The notes: generated by a model from the sequence alone, not told the origin. A stretch of DNA of 64,000 nucleotides from Lycium barbarum (GCF_019175385.1 NC_083348.1:48444950-48508949); one strand, 5' to 3'. Shown: positions 47,427 to 57,600, counted from the stretch's first letter. Numbers and translations are program-made.

Positions 47427-48560
47427 GTTCAACTTTCCTTGGGCCATGAGATTTTTTAAGGACTCATGGTCGGTCCTAATTACAAACTCTTTAGGCCACA
47501 AGTAGTGTTGCCAATTACCCAAAGCACTAATCAAAGCATACAATTCAAGATCATAGGTGGAGTAGTTCAACGTCGCACCCTTAAGCTTTTCACTAAAATA
47601 GGCAATGGGTTTTTGGCCTTGCATCAAAACGGCACCAATACCTACTAGCATCACATTCAATTTCAAAGATTTTGTCAAAATCGGATAATTGCAACAGCGG
47701 GGCGGAGCTAAGCATTTGTTTTAGAGTTTCAAAAGCCTTTGCTTGCTCCACACCACAAGAAAAAGGTTTTTATCCTTTCGGATTACCTTGGTCAAAGGAG
47801 CGGCTATGGTACTAAACCCCTTAACAAACCGCCTATAAAAACTAGCCAATCCATGAAAACTTCTAATATCACCAATGGATTTAGGAGTTGGCCAATTCTT
47901 AATAGCGTCTATTTTGGATACATCAACCTCAACGCCCCTTGAACTCACAACAAAACCCAAGAAAACAACTTCATCAACACAAAAAGAGCATTTAGCAATA
48001 TTAGCATAAAGTTGTTCTTGTCTAAGCACTTCAAACACACATTTCAAGTGAATAACATGATCATCCATGGTTTTACTATACACAAAAATATCATCAAAGT
48101 AAACAACCATGAATTTGCCAATAAAAGGTTTCATGACATGATTCATCAAACGCATGAAAGTACTAGGAGCGTTAGTGAGACCAAAAGGCATCACCAACCA
48201 TTCATATAGACCAAACTTGGTCTTGAATGCGGTTTTCCACTCATCTCCGGGTTTCATCCGGATTCGATGATATCCACTCCTAAGATCTACCTTAGAGAAT
48301 ATGCAGGAACCATTCAACTCATGAAGCATGTCGTCAAGATGAGGTATGGGATGGCGATACTTTACCATTATCTTGTTGATGGCTCGGCAATCAACACACA
48401 TATTCCATGATCATTCTTTCTTTGGCACCAAGATCACGGGCACGGTACAAGGACGCATACTTTCTTTCACAACTCCCTTTTCAAGGAGCTCATCCACTTG
48501 CCTTTAAAGCTCCTTAGTGTCATCTGGGTAGGCTCTATAAGTCAGTTTGTTTGGCAATTA
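47427..48560 (-). pseudogene. pol: Reverse transcriptase and RNase H start of element C
   Basis: The minus-strand frame 48401-47721 holds [59 protein letters not shown], the YFDD catalytic box ([11 protein letters not shown]) and [24 protein letters not shown]. Upstream, VPVILVPKK is followed by a TGA. RNase H (47678-47427; [27 protein letters not shown]) has a frameshift near 47650. It is cut at 47426 by solo LTR I. The RT core itself is one of the longest open pol segments in the window. Confidence 0.9.
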
Positions 48561-49290
48561 AGACCCCGGGACAAAGTCAATTTGGTGTTCAATTCCCCTC
48601 AAGGGTGGTAACCCCTTTGGGCGTTCCGTTGGGAACACATCATCAAATTCCTGCAAAATAGAAGAAAAAGAGCTAGGAAAAGAAGGGGTTAGTTCATTAG
48701 TGTGCAATTCATAGTCCCTATGCATGAGGAGAATCACTGGTTGACGCTCCCCCAATTCCTCCCTAATTTCCCCAAAATTTGTCAAAAGAGACACCTTGGT
48801 TTTTCCTCTAAGCTCTCCTTTCTTTCCACTCACCCCTTGAGAACTACTCTCCTCTACTCCCTCTTCCCCCACATTCTTCTTTTGTAATGCACTATGACCC
48901 TTCTCCTTCAACTCCCTCATTTTGTTATGATAGCTTGCCGAGTCACCTTCAATTCACCACATTCATTGAGCCATTGAAGTTTGTAAGGGTTTTAACGGCG
49001 GGTGGTGGGAAGTTTCAAGAAATCAACAAGGGTGGTACTAGCAACATTGGCACAACTCCCACTATGAATGATCATGATGCTAGTGTTTTGGTTAATGATG
49101 CACTTGGAATGGAAGAGATTTTTCCGTTGACTTGGGTCATCCATTGCTTTGCTTATCATGGTTCTTCGCACCACATAGAGAGGTACAATAGGCTCATCAC
49201 CACCTTCAACACCATCCCTTTCACCACCATGTTGTTCATTCTCATGATCACCCTCATCATCGCCTTCCTCACATTCTTCCTCATCCTCAC
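48561..49290 (-). pseudogene. pol: Protease and linker of element C
   Basis: The minus strand contains SGSCANVASTTLVDFLKLP (about 49070-49010), which has the position and motif of a retroviral-type aspartic protease but with the catalytic Asp replaced (HSGS). The linker before RT contains SILQEFDDVFPTE and GLPPLRGIEHQIDFVPG. Frames are interrupted near 48930-48990. Confidence 0.8.
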
Positions 49291-50019
49291 TATAAGTGTC
49301 TCAAAATAAACACTCTGCGATTAGAGCATTCGCTTGCTCTATGACCGAAGCCATGACATTTAAAGCATTGAATAGGAGTTTTCATACCTCCTTCTTTTAG
49401 AGCAAACTTCAGAGGTTGTTTGTCAACTTGCTTCTCAACTTGAGAATTCTTCACAAATGGTTTCTTGGTTTCTTGCACGGGGCCCTTATTCTTTTCCCAA
49501 TTGGAGGAGGAGGCTCCTCGTTCTTTGTTATTGTTGCATGAACTCACATAGCCCCTTGAATTAGTGATTTTGTTTTCCTTGAGACCCTCTTCTATTTCAA
49601 CAGTCGCTTGAAGGGTTTCTTAAATGCTCCCATAGTTGTGGAGTCTCGTTTGGGAGACAATGTCACTATTTAAACCGGCTCGAAACCGAGTCATAGCATT
49701 TAACTCATCCTCGTCAAAGTCGATTCTCATCTTGAAAATTTGAAACTCATCATAATATTCTTCCACACTCTTTTTGTTTTGCCTTAAAGTATACACCTTC
49801 TCGAGTTGTTCTTATTTGTAGGGTTCGGTGACATACTTACGCCGCATGGCGTCCTTCAATTCATCCCAAGTAGGTGTGGGCGGAAGTCCAATAATTCTTC
49901 TTTCTTTCACTTGAGTTTCCCACCACGTGGAGGTATACTTTTCGAATTGAGCAATGGCATAAGATGTCTTCTTCACCTTGAACATGTCATTCGTCAAGAA
50001 GATTCTATCACAATGCATC
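49291..50019 (-). pseudogene. gag: Gag of element C, N-terminus cut by element E
   Basis: The minus strand shows a Gag domain (TSTWWETQV, PTWDELKDAMRRKYV, LRQNKKSVEEYYDEFQ, FRAGLNSDIVSQT), a stop near 49620, a Lys-rich linker and one zinc knuckle CFKCHGFGHRASEC (CX2CX4HX4C) at about 49375-49335. The beginning of gag lies beyond element E, outside the window. Confidence 0.87.
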
Positions 50020-51242
50020 TGTTATATCCCGCATTTTGTGCATTTGGAAAATTTGGAATAATCTAGCTTTGAAGGAAATGAGGGCTATATTTTATTTTAT
50101 TTCATATATGTGTGTTTTTCATGAAAAATATTGTTGCAGAAATACGGAGGAAGGCCAAGGGCAAAATTGGAATTTTAGGAATTAATTTCGTGAATCACAA
50201 AAAATAAGATCTTAATGAATTGGGCTAAAAAAAATAATAAGAGAAATTGAGGCCCAAGTGTATAGGGGTGGCCGGCCATGTGCCTTAGCCCAAGCCCATT
50301 TAATTGGTTATGTGATCAATTAATATAAGGGGGTAATTATATATACATGTTCATCCATAGAAGTTTCAAGAAATTAAAACAAAAAGAGAGAGTGAGAACT
50401 TAAGGGGCCATTCGGCCGAACCCCCTAAAGAAAGAAAAAAAAAATCCTAGCCTTTAACTTTGGTCATAAAATCTTGTTCTTCTTGAATTCTTAGTAAGTT
50501 CAAGACGCTCTCCGACGTGGTATAATTAGTTAAGCGAGAGGACTACGTTTGCGGCAAGTTGGAAATTGAAGAAAAAGGTAAGAATTTTATTCTCTTATGT
50601 TGGAAGATGTATGTATGTTAAAATGATTAGAATTGTATGAAAATCATGAAATTGGTGTGAGTGTGTGCATGGCCGTGTGGTGTGTGTGAGGCCGTGTGGT
50701 GTGGGGGTGAAGGGGAGATGAATTAGATTTTATTTGGCTTGATAATTGTGTCGTAGTGGCGTTTACGACGTAAATAAAGGCTTAAACTATTCGAGTCGGC
50801 ATTGAAATTGGTTATAGGTTGTTATGGGAAATTATGTGATTTTGGTATAGTTTTTATGTAATTATGGAAGAAGAATTCTAGAATGTGAATTAATATTGTC
50901 GTTATTAAATTTGGAAGAAGACAATGCGACTTGTTAGTGTTACATCCGACATTTTCGCTTATTCGAAAAATTCAAGATAAATTGACTTGTGATGAATAAG
51001 GCCACAATTGGACCTTACTTGGTATGAATGTATAGGTCATGAATTCAATGGCGTGGAATTACGAAAGGAGGCCAAGGGCAAAATTGGAATTTTGGAAACT
51101 TGCCCCATGAATTACAATATGTAGCCACCAATTTGGGCTCAACAAGAATTAATAAAATGAGGCCCAAGCAAGGGAGGCCCAGCCGGCCATGTACACTTGA
51201 TCCAAGCCCATTGATTAATTAATTTCCATGTGATGAATTATC

Positions 51243-51251
51243 TTATATAAG
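51243..51251 (+). promoter_or_regulatory. TATA box of element D LTR
   Basis: TTATATAAG lies 305 bp into the LTR, repeated at 57906-57914 in the 3' copy. The purine-rich stretch after about 51270 fits a transcript leader. Confidence 0.6.
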
Positions 51252-51475
51252 TCATCTATATCCTTAGAACATTCAAGAAAGAACAAGAAAAAGAAAGAGA
51301 GAGGTCACGGCCTAGAGAGAAAAGAAAAGGAAAGAAAAAATTTTGGAGCCAAATCCTTTGGTTCAAGAATCCATTTCTTGTGGGATTATTACCAAGTGCA
51401 AGATTCTCTACAAAGTGATACAATTATCTTGGCAAGAGGACAACTTTAGTGGCAAGTGGAAATTGAAGAGGAAAG

Positions 51476-51477
51476 GT
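51476..51477 (+). promoter_or_regulatory. Candidate splice donor in element D 5' LTR
   Basis: GAAAG|GTAAGA. Matching donors lie at the equivalent place in the LTRs of A (6715), B (12311), E (50578), G (40735-40736, minus) and solo LTRs (17259, 21829). Joined to 54310 it would remove 2835 nt. Confidence 0.5.
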
Positions 51478-53620
51478 AAGAATCAATTCATTTTCTTATG
51501 TTATGAAGTTTGGTTCATGTTGTAGTATGTAGAATTGAGTAGAATTTATGAAAATATGGAAGTTTGTAAAGTGGGTGTGTTGTTTGGAAGTTGGCCGTGA
51601 GTGTGTGTTAAGGTGTAGGAAATATGAATTGAATTTTATGTGGTAATCTAGTTGTAGTTATGGTGGAAATTGTATTGGAAGTGAAAGTTGAATAAATTAG
51701 TGAAAGTTGGAAAATATGAGGCATGGCCGTGTGGCATCATGTTGATGATGGAATGTGAATTAAATCTTGTTAGTATGTTAAGTGTGTTATTGTGAAGTGA
51801 ATGAAAGGATAATGATTCTTGTTGCTATGGAAAAATGGTTATCAAGTTGTTGTAGGAAAGTATGCAACTTTGTTATGATTTATGTAAAAATGGAAATGAA
51901 TGTATCAAGAGGCAAATTATGATTATTGTTGATGAATTTGGAAGATGGAATTGTATAATGAACTTGTATGTTGAACGTTAGGAGAATTGGATAAATTGTG
52001 TCTTTGATGGAAAGTTTGTAAGTTTGCATATCTTATGTATATCTTGTGAGAATGGTATGATACGCCTCCAAATCGTGTTGTAATGAATTTGATGGGTAAT
52101 GAACATCAAAATAATAAGTTTGGTTTGGAAGTGTAAGGTCGGAACGGAAAATATTAAGTTATGACGGAAAGTTGGCAAATTGTGCCTTATTATGTATTTT
52201 GAGCTACTTGTCGTTATTATGAATATTGTTGTTGGGTTGTGTTGATTGTTTGGTTGTGTTTAACTTTTGGGGATGTCATATATACAGAGGAAATGCTGCC
52301 GAAATTTCGGTAGGCAAGTATGTGTTAAGTTTGCACTATGGAAAAGTTGAAACTAACAAATGGTAAACTTGACCATTTCTAGATTTTGGACGAACTTGGG
52401 ATCGACGCCAAGCGAGCGTGAGGCGCTATCGAGGTATGTGAAGCCTTTCCCTTTGTTCTTAGGCATGTTCTGGATGTGATAGGCTCGGCCGCGAGCCTTA
52501 AGTACGACTCCGTTCCCCGGAATTCGAGACGGAAAACCGCTCCAATTCCTTCAATTCATTTGAAGCTATTTTCTTGCAAATTGCCTTTAAAGTGAGTTTT
52601 TGTACAAAACCTCCCTAAACGGAGTCGGAACACTTCCAAACGATTATGGATGACCTCATAAGGTCTATTAGCGATAATTTACATATGTTGCCTCGAGTTG
52701 GTCCGAGGCGGGCCCACAAGGCCCGATATCTTCTGTAATACTTTAAATACTTCCCTTTTGTCCGATTTTCTCAGAAAAAAATTGAACTATTATTTTGATT
52801 ATGATACAAATATTTTTATGCAATTCTTACAAAATGATTTCTGAACATCTGAGAATCTGATTCTGCTAATAATCTGTCGTGCCTTCCCAAGTAGGATATA
52901 GGCGCGTACTATGCATACTATCTGGATACTCTGATTTTGACTCGCCGTTTGGCACCCTTCCGTTTGATTGAGTCTGTATGTTGAGTCTGTATGTAAGTAG
53001 TTTCTCATTTATCGGTTCGTGTCTGTCTCAATGCATTCCTTCACTGCGTCCCAGGCCAGGTTCTGTTATCCTGCATATTTCTCTGCATTGTTCACCGCGT
53101 CCCTCAGCGTGCGGGCCGGGATCTGTATGTCTGTATGATATTATGATCTGTGTATGCGGATGGCGGCCAGGATGACATATGATCTGATCTGATTCTGTCT
53201 GTCCACCGCGTCCCGTACTAAGAGGGCCGGGTTCTGTTACCGCGCCCCCAGACAGGGCCGGGATCTGTATGAATGTATGCGTGTGCTATCTATATTTATA
53301 TAAGCACATGCCTCTGTATGATTCTGTATGACTCTGTACTACTCTACATGCATAATTCTGTCCGACATACTTCTGTCTGTCCGTCTGAAAGACGACTACG
53401 TCTGTATGTCCGTATGGATTCTGATTCTGCTTGTCTGTCCGTATTATGATTCAGTTTGTCTGTCCGAACCATAATTCTGTTTATTTGTATGGTACACGGT
53501 TCTGTATGTCTGTCTGGATCATGACTCTATCCGTTAGTCTGATTTATGGTTCTGTTCGTTATATTTCTGTGACTCCGGTTCGGACTATGTTTATATCTGT
53601 TATGTTCTGCTTTACATACT

Positions 53621-53674
53621 CGGTACATTTTTCGTACTGACCCCCGTTCTTCGGGGCTGCGCTACATGCCCGCA
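53621..53674 (+). promoter_or_regulatory. Double-hairpin block, element D 5' LTR
   Basis: CGGTAC (53621-53626) with GTACTG (53634-53639), then CCCC/GGGG around a GTTCTTC loop, ending CATGCCCGCAG|GTACC. The 3' LTR copy is at 60260-60314. Confidence 0.65.
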
Positions 53675-54113
53675 GGTACCGATGCACCAGGTGATACGCC
53701 GCCAGCGTAGGGTTCTAATTCTGCTGTTTGAAGAGCTCCTTTGATCCGGAGCGTATACTTTTGGTATATATATCTTTTGTCTTCTGTATACTCTGTATGT
53801 ATGGATATTCTGGGTACGGCGGGGCCCTGTCCCGTCATATGATTCTGTATGTCTGTAGAGGCTTGTAGATAGATGTGTGGGTTACGGGTTTCGTCTGTAT
53901 GTTAGCCTTATCGGCTTATCTGTATGTTTCTGTATGTCCAGATATATATATGTTTGCGCGCGTGCCGTAGTTGTATCGGTCTACTTCTGTAACTTCTGTT
54001 TTTAAAAAAAAAAAAAAAAAAAAATTGTATGATTCGAATTCGATCGGGTAGGTACGTATGGGTACCCAGTTATGGTACCAGTCGCGGCCCACGGGGTTTG
54101 GGTTGTGACAAAG

Positions 54114-54125
54114 TGGTATCAGAGC
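54114..54125 (+). other. Primer-binding site of element D
   Basis: TGGTATCAGAGC, 3 bases after the LTR end. Confidence 0.95.
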
Positions 54126-54166
54126 GGTTAGTCCTCGGTATGTCTACAGGCCGTGTCTAGTAGAGT

Positions 54167-54206
54167 CTTGTTTATCGGTGTGTTGTGCACCACATCTATA
54201 AACAGG
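54167..54206 (+). promoter_or_regulatory. Leader hairpin of element D with GTGCAC loop
   Basis: CTTGTTTAT pairs with ATAAACAGG, the inner TGTG pairs with CACA, and the loop TTGTGCAC holds the self-complementary GTGCAC at 54185-54190. It is shared with E (62852-62891) and G. Confidence 0.62.
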
Positions 54207-54308
54207 AGGCTACAGGGCATCTAGGATGTTACCCTTCTTTGGATTCTTAGATCGTGCGATAGAACTGTATTAGTAGGATGATCCTCTCCTAACGATCTGC
54301 TATGTTTC

Positions 54309-54310
54309 AG
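54309..54310 (+). promoter_or_regulatory. Candidate splice acceptor before gag of element D
   Basis: TATGTTTCAG ends 2 bases before the ATG, with a CTAAC branch-point motif at 54289-54293, a normal distance upstream. Confidence 0.5.
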
Positions 54311-54312
54311 TG

Positions 54313-55785
54313 ATGCCTCCGAAGAAGGCAACAGCTGCCCAGAAGGGCAAGGCGATGATAGAGGCAGGAGAGACCAGCCGGGCCCCGAGGGTTACCAGGG
54401 CCAGTGTGCAGCCTGCATTTGAGGATGTGCCCCCGTCGTCTGGATCGGTTACACCCCCCTTGCCGGAGGATATCAGAGCAGCAGAAGCTGCTAATCGGGA
54501 GACGGCTCGACCGCAAGCTCCTGAGGTTCCAGTGCCCGAGCCTCCAGCTCCACAGGCAGGGGCGGAGGGTAGGGCCATGCGAGATGCGGTTCAGTTATTG
54601 ACCACGTTGATGACGGAGCAGGTTCGCAGGCATGGATTTGGGGGTGGTCGTGCGGACAGGTATGAGAGCCTCAGGGCTCGGGAGTTTTTGACATGTAAGC
54701 CTCCAGAATTCTCCGGGACAAAACCTGAGGAGGACCCCCAGGAGTTCATTAGAAAGATGGAGAGCACACTACGATTGATTAAGGCTTCGCCGACTGAGTC
54801 TGTGGAGTTGGCTTCGTATCGATTATATGAGGTGGCGGCAAATTGGTATGAGTCTTGGCAGCTCTCCAGGGGTGACGATGCTTCCCCAGCGGTATGGGCC
54901 GAGTTTACTAAGGCCTTTCTTGACCATTTTCTACCACCAGAGCTACGGAGAGCTAGGGTTGATCGGTTCTTGAACCTGAGACAGAATGGTAGAAGTGTTC
55001 GCGAGTACAGCCTAGAGTTTGACTCACTGGCTAGGTATGCGCCCGCCATAGTAGCCGAGATGGCCGACAGGGTGCACAGGTATGTGATGGGACTAGACTC
55101 TTATCTGATTGACGGTTGCTTGGCCATGGCTTCTCAGCCAGGGATGCATGTAGCCCGGGTACAGGCATACGCCCAGGGCATGGAGGACCGACGTAGGGAG
55201 CGTCGGCCTGATAGGGGTTACGATAGGGGCCGACTTAAGAGAGCCAGATCAGCTGGATATTCAGGGGGATTTCAGGGTGAGCCTTCCCAGCGGCAGGGTA
55301 ACAGGTATTCGTCCCAGCCAGCCTACATTACACCCCCACAGTTCTCGGGACAGAGCTCCAGAGTCCCAGGCCCACAGGTGAGCAGAGGTCTCGGTCAGTC
55401 GAGGCCACCCGTACCCCCATGTTCTTACTGTGGGAGACCCCACCCGGGGGAGTGTTATCGCGCTACGGGCGCTTATTATTTTTGTGGAAGCCCAGACCAT
55501 CGAGTCAGAGAGTGCCCGCTTAAGGGCAGTTCAGGTTCAGCCCGGCCTGCTGGGTCCGTTGCAGGCTCATCTTCTCCTTCGGCGGCCATGCGCCCCACGG
55601 GGCGAGGAGCACCGACACCAGCACCAGCGCCAGCGGGTCGTGGCAGAGGACGTGGTGCAGCTTCTGGTTACAGCGGTCCTTCAAACCGCGTGTTTGCTTT
55701 AACCGGCCGGCAGGACCCAGGAGCGTCTGCGAGCGCACGCCCAGGTACGCCAGCGATTCTTTTTGAGAGATGTATGTATGGATAA
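54313..55785 (+). CDS. gag: Gag protein of element D (490 aa, uninterrupted)
   Basis: This is the only complete retrotransposon gene in the window. The start at 54313 is the first ATG after the acceptor and gives MPPKKATAAQKGK, shared with E and G. Layout: basic N-terminus, a Pro/Ala-rich acidic stretch (about 35-90), a short helix (LLTTLMTEQV), the Gag domain (about 120-290; CKPPEFSGTKPEEDPQEF, ESVELASYRLYEVAANWY, LPPELRRARVDRFLNLRQ), an Arg-rich linker, then CSYCGRPHPGEC (CX2CX3HX3C) and a second knuckle whose first Cys is Tyr (YYFCGSPDHRVREC). It ends with an RG-rich run and a short unrelated tail where A and G continue into protease. Gag would build particles for RNA supplied with enzymes from a relative. 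The lost Cys may weaken RNA binding. Confidence 0.92.
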   Translation: MPPKKATAAQKGKAMIEAGETSRAPRVTRASVQPAFEDVPPSSGSVTPPLPEDIRAAEAANRETARPQAPEVPVPEPPAPQAGAEGRAMRDAVQLLTTLMTEQVRRHGFGGGRADRYESLRAREFLTCKPPEFSGTKPEEDPQEFIRKMESTLRLIKASPTESVELASYRLYEVAANWYESWQLSRGDDASPAVWAEFTKAFLDHFLPPELRRARVDRFLNLRQNGRSVREYSLEFDSLARYAPAIVAEMADRVHRYVMGLDSYLIDGCLAMASQPGMHVARVQAYAQGMEDRRRERRPDRGYDRGRLKRARSAGYSGGFQGEPSQRQGNRYSSQPAYITPPQFSGQSSRVPGPQVSRGLGQSRPPVPPCSYCGRPHPGECYRATGAYYFCGSPDHRVRECPLKGSSGSARPAGSVAGSSSPSAAMRPTGRGAPTPAPAPAGRGRGRGAASGYSGPSNRVFALTGRQDPGASASARPGTPAILFERCMYG

Positions 55786-56044
55786 GTCTGTATTTTGTTG
55801 CATTACGTGATCTTATACTTCTGGGTATTAGAAATAGTAAGGTAAATGTTAAGTTGGTAGGTACCAAGATTCAGAAAGGCAATATGGTAATTGTATGACT
55901 TAGCCGGGGGTGGGACCCGCTACAAAAATTTTCCGAAAATTTGCTAAGACCCCGATTTGCTCTAAAATTACGCGACAAAGGTCGTGCGGGGCGATCGACG
56001 AAATTATATCAGCCCCCTAACGCGTCGAAATGCATGAAAGTTTT

Positions 56045-56117
56045 GGAGTTAAGCGTGCTCAAGCCAGAGCAATTCTGGGATGGGTGACCCCCTGGGAAGT
56101 AATGCAAAGTTTTGCAC
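56045..56117 (+). ncRNA. 5S rRNA-like sequence (3' half) inside element D
   Basis: GTTAAGCGTGCT (56048-56059) corresponds to the A-box part of the internal 5S promoter. CAGAGCAATTCTGGGATGGG and TGACCCCCTGGGAAGT (to 56100) correspond to the intermediate element and C box. GTTTTGCAC (56109-56117) matches the 5S 3' end region. The first 45 or so bases of 5S rRNA are missing. Recognised from knowledge of plant 5S rRNA. It is likely a 5S-derived relic, and whether it is transcribed by RNA polymerase III is unknown. Cassandra-type elements carry 5S sequence in their LTRs; here it lies between the LTRs. Confidence 0.75.
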
Positions 56118-56834
56118 AAGTGTAGGTATGATGGATATAAATGAAAAGTTTGGGGTAATCTAAAGGAAAAGAGAATGTGTGGAGTAATTAGTGCCTTTAC
56201 AAAAGCCACACAGACCGATGCGGAATTAAATGGGCAAAAAGAAAAGGGTACAACCCCGCTCGGGAAATTGAGCGAATTCGAATAACAGTCAGAGACGTCC
56301 GCCAGTAAGATAGTAGTAAATATATGTGTATGTGTGTATGTGTATGTGTACGTGCGTATGTATGATTTTCGTCTGGTACCCATATGGATTGAAAGCCGAG
56401 TCCCGGCAACTAATATCGTGATCGGCGAAAGGTTTTACTGAACCGAATACATGAAACGAAGCGGGGGTGAGGGCACAGATGCTGTCAAGGACTAGAAAAA
56501 CCCCTATCCCATTATAACTCAGTCTGGTATGACGATGTCTGAAAAGGAAAATGAGTATGGATGGTAGGAAAGACGAAAGATAAGAAATGCGAATAAGCGG
56601 AATCTTTGAAAGAGTCGATAAGCGACACGCGAGACGATTTGTATGATAACTTGGCTAACCAGGTTACCAATAAGGGAATTTTCCATAAATCACTGGAGCC
56701 TTACTAAGAGTGATCTGATTCGGCTTCAGATTCTATCTGTTATACTTCTGCACTTCCGATTCTGCTATGGCTCTGTCTATTACGCCTCTATGCTTCTGAA
56801 CTCGATTATGTTCCCACCTGATAAATCTTTGTAC

Positions 56835-57255
56835 ATCCGATTCTGAATATGTTTCTGGTCGACATACTTCTGTATGATTGATTCTGAATACGTTTCTGTC
56901 TGACATATCTCTGTACGATTAACTCTGATTACGAATCTGTCTGACACACCTCTGTATGTCTGACTCCGGATATGAATCCGTCTTATATGCCTCTGTACAT
57001 CTGATTTCGATCACACGCCTGTCTGATACATCTCCGTATGTCTGATCTTGATTACGACTCTATCTGATACATTTCTGTCTGTCTGACTTTGATCATGATT
57101 CTGTATGATACATCTTTGTACGTCTGACTCCGATCTCAAATCTGTCTGACATACCTCCGTACCCCTGATTTTGACTACGAATCCGTCCGCCATGGTTTAG
57201 TACGTCTGCCTCCGATTACGAATCCGTCCGATATGCTTCTACGCGTCCGGTTCTA
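56835..57255 (+). repeat. Degenerate pyrimidine-rich tandem repeat in element D
   Basis: About nine or ten copies of a unit near 45 bp (GATTACGAATCTGTCTGACA, then TACCTCTGTACGTCTGACTC). It is related in style to the CTGTATGATTCTG repeats of the LTR of D (53280-53570). Confidence 0.75.
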
Positions 57256-57564
57256 GTTCTGAATCTGTTTGGTATGAAATGTTTGGCATGAAGGGGGATT
57301 ATGATAATGTGGTAGGGAGCTCAGGAGTGTAACAAGAAATGATATGGACTATGATGTCTGGAAAACGTTTGTCTGTTACAAGAATATAGCTCATGGTTCG
57401 ATGATTACGCGGGATATGAGAAAGTAAATCATGAAGGCATTTGAATCAGTGTCGAGAAGAATTACCCTCTCATGTGGGTGAAGAAGCCATGTCGGAAAGT
57501 CCACGAAGGACAATTATAAAGAGTACCCTCCCGAAGTAGTATGACGCCCCATAAGGTAAATTTA

Positions 57565-57600
57565 ACATTCGAGGACGAATGTTTCTAAAGGGGGGGAGGA
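57565..57600 (+). other. Palindrome plus polypurine tract of element D
   Basis: ACATTCG-AGGA-CGAATGT (57565-57582), then AAAGGGGGGGAGGA directly at the 3' LTR. Confidence 0.9.

Larger units (their letters stand above)
33127..50019 (-). mobile_element. Element C: CRM-like chromovirus, minus strand, right end outside window
   Basis: On the minus strand the order is gag (to 50019), protease, RT, RNase H, integrase, then 3' LTR (33745-33127). It is interrupted by solo LTR J (34969-36685), solo LTR I with element G (36866-47421) and element E from 50020. RT motifs ([26 protein letters not shown]), protease (SGSCANVAS) and an integrase end reading [10 protein letters not shown] resemble CRM-type chromoviruses. 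The clade call is from memory of motif style and tentative. The rest of gag and the 5' LTR lie beyond the element E insertion. Confidence 0.85.
50938..54110 (+). repeat. 5' LTR of element D (3173 bp)
   Basis: TGTTACATCCG...GGTTGTGACA. TATA box TTATATAAG at 51243-51251, then a GA-rich leader, donor AAG|GTAAGA (GT at 51476), CCGAAATTTCGG near 52304, GGTATGTGAAGCC near 52433, CACCGCGTCCC/GGGCCGGG repeats (53045-53260), CTGT-rich repeats (53280-53570), double-hairpin block (53621-53674) and an A-run at 54004-54024. Confidence 0.95.
55786..57564 (+). other. Non-coding internal part of element D in place of pol
   Basis: No RT, protease or integrase motif in any frame. It contains the 5S rRNA-like stretch (56045-56117), short GT/AT runs (56318-56360) and a degenerate tandem repeat (56835-57255). 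About 130 bp before the 5S-like stretch is unusually CpG-rich for this window. Confidence 0.85.

Noticed and set aside
51343..51525. A 60-codon open frame repeated without change in both LTRs of D (51343 and 58006), possible small protein
   Set aside because: It begins with TTG, not ATG, lies across the candidate splice donor, and its identity only reflects the near-identical first halves of the LTRs.
54300..55049. Long minus-strand frames of 92 and 152 codons opposite the gag of D
   Set aside because: Mirror frames of a GC-rich coding sequence; no homology of their own.
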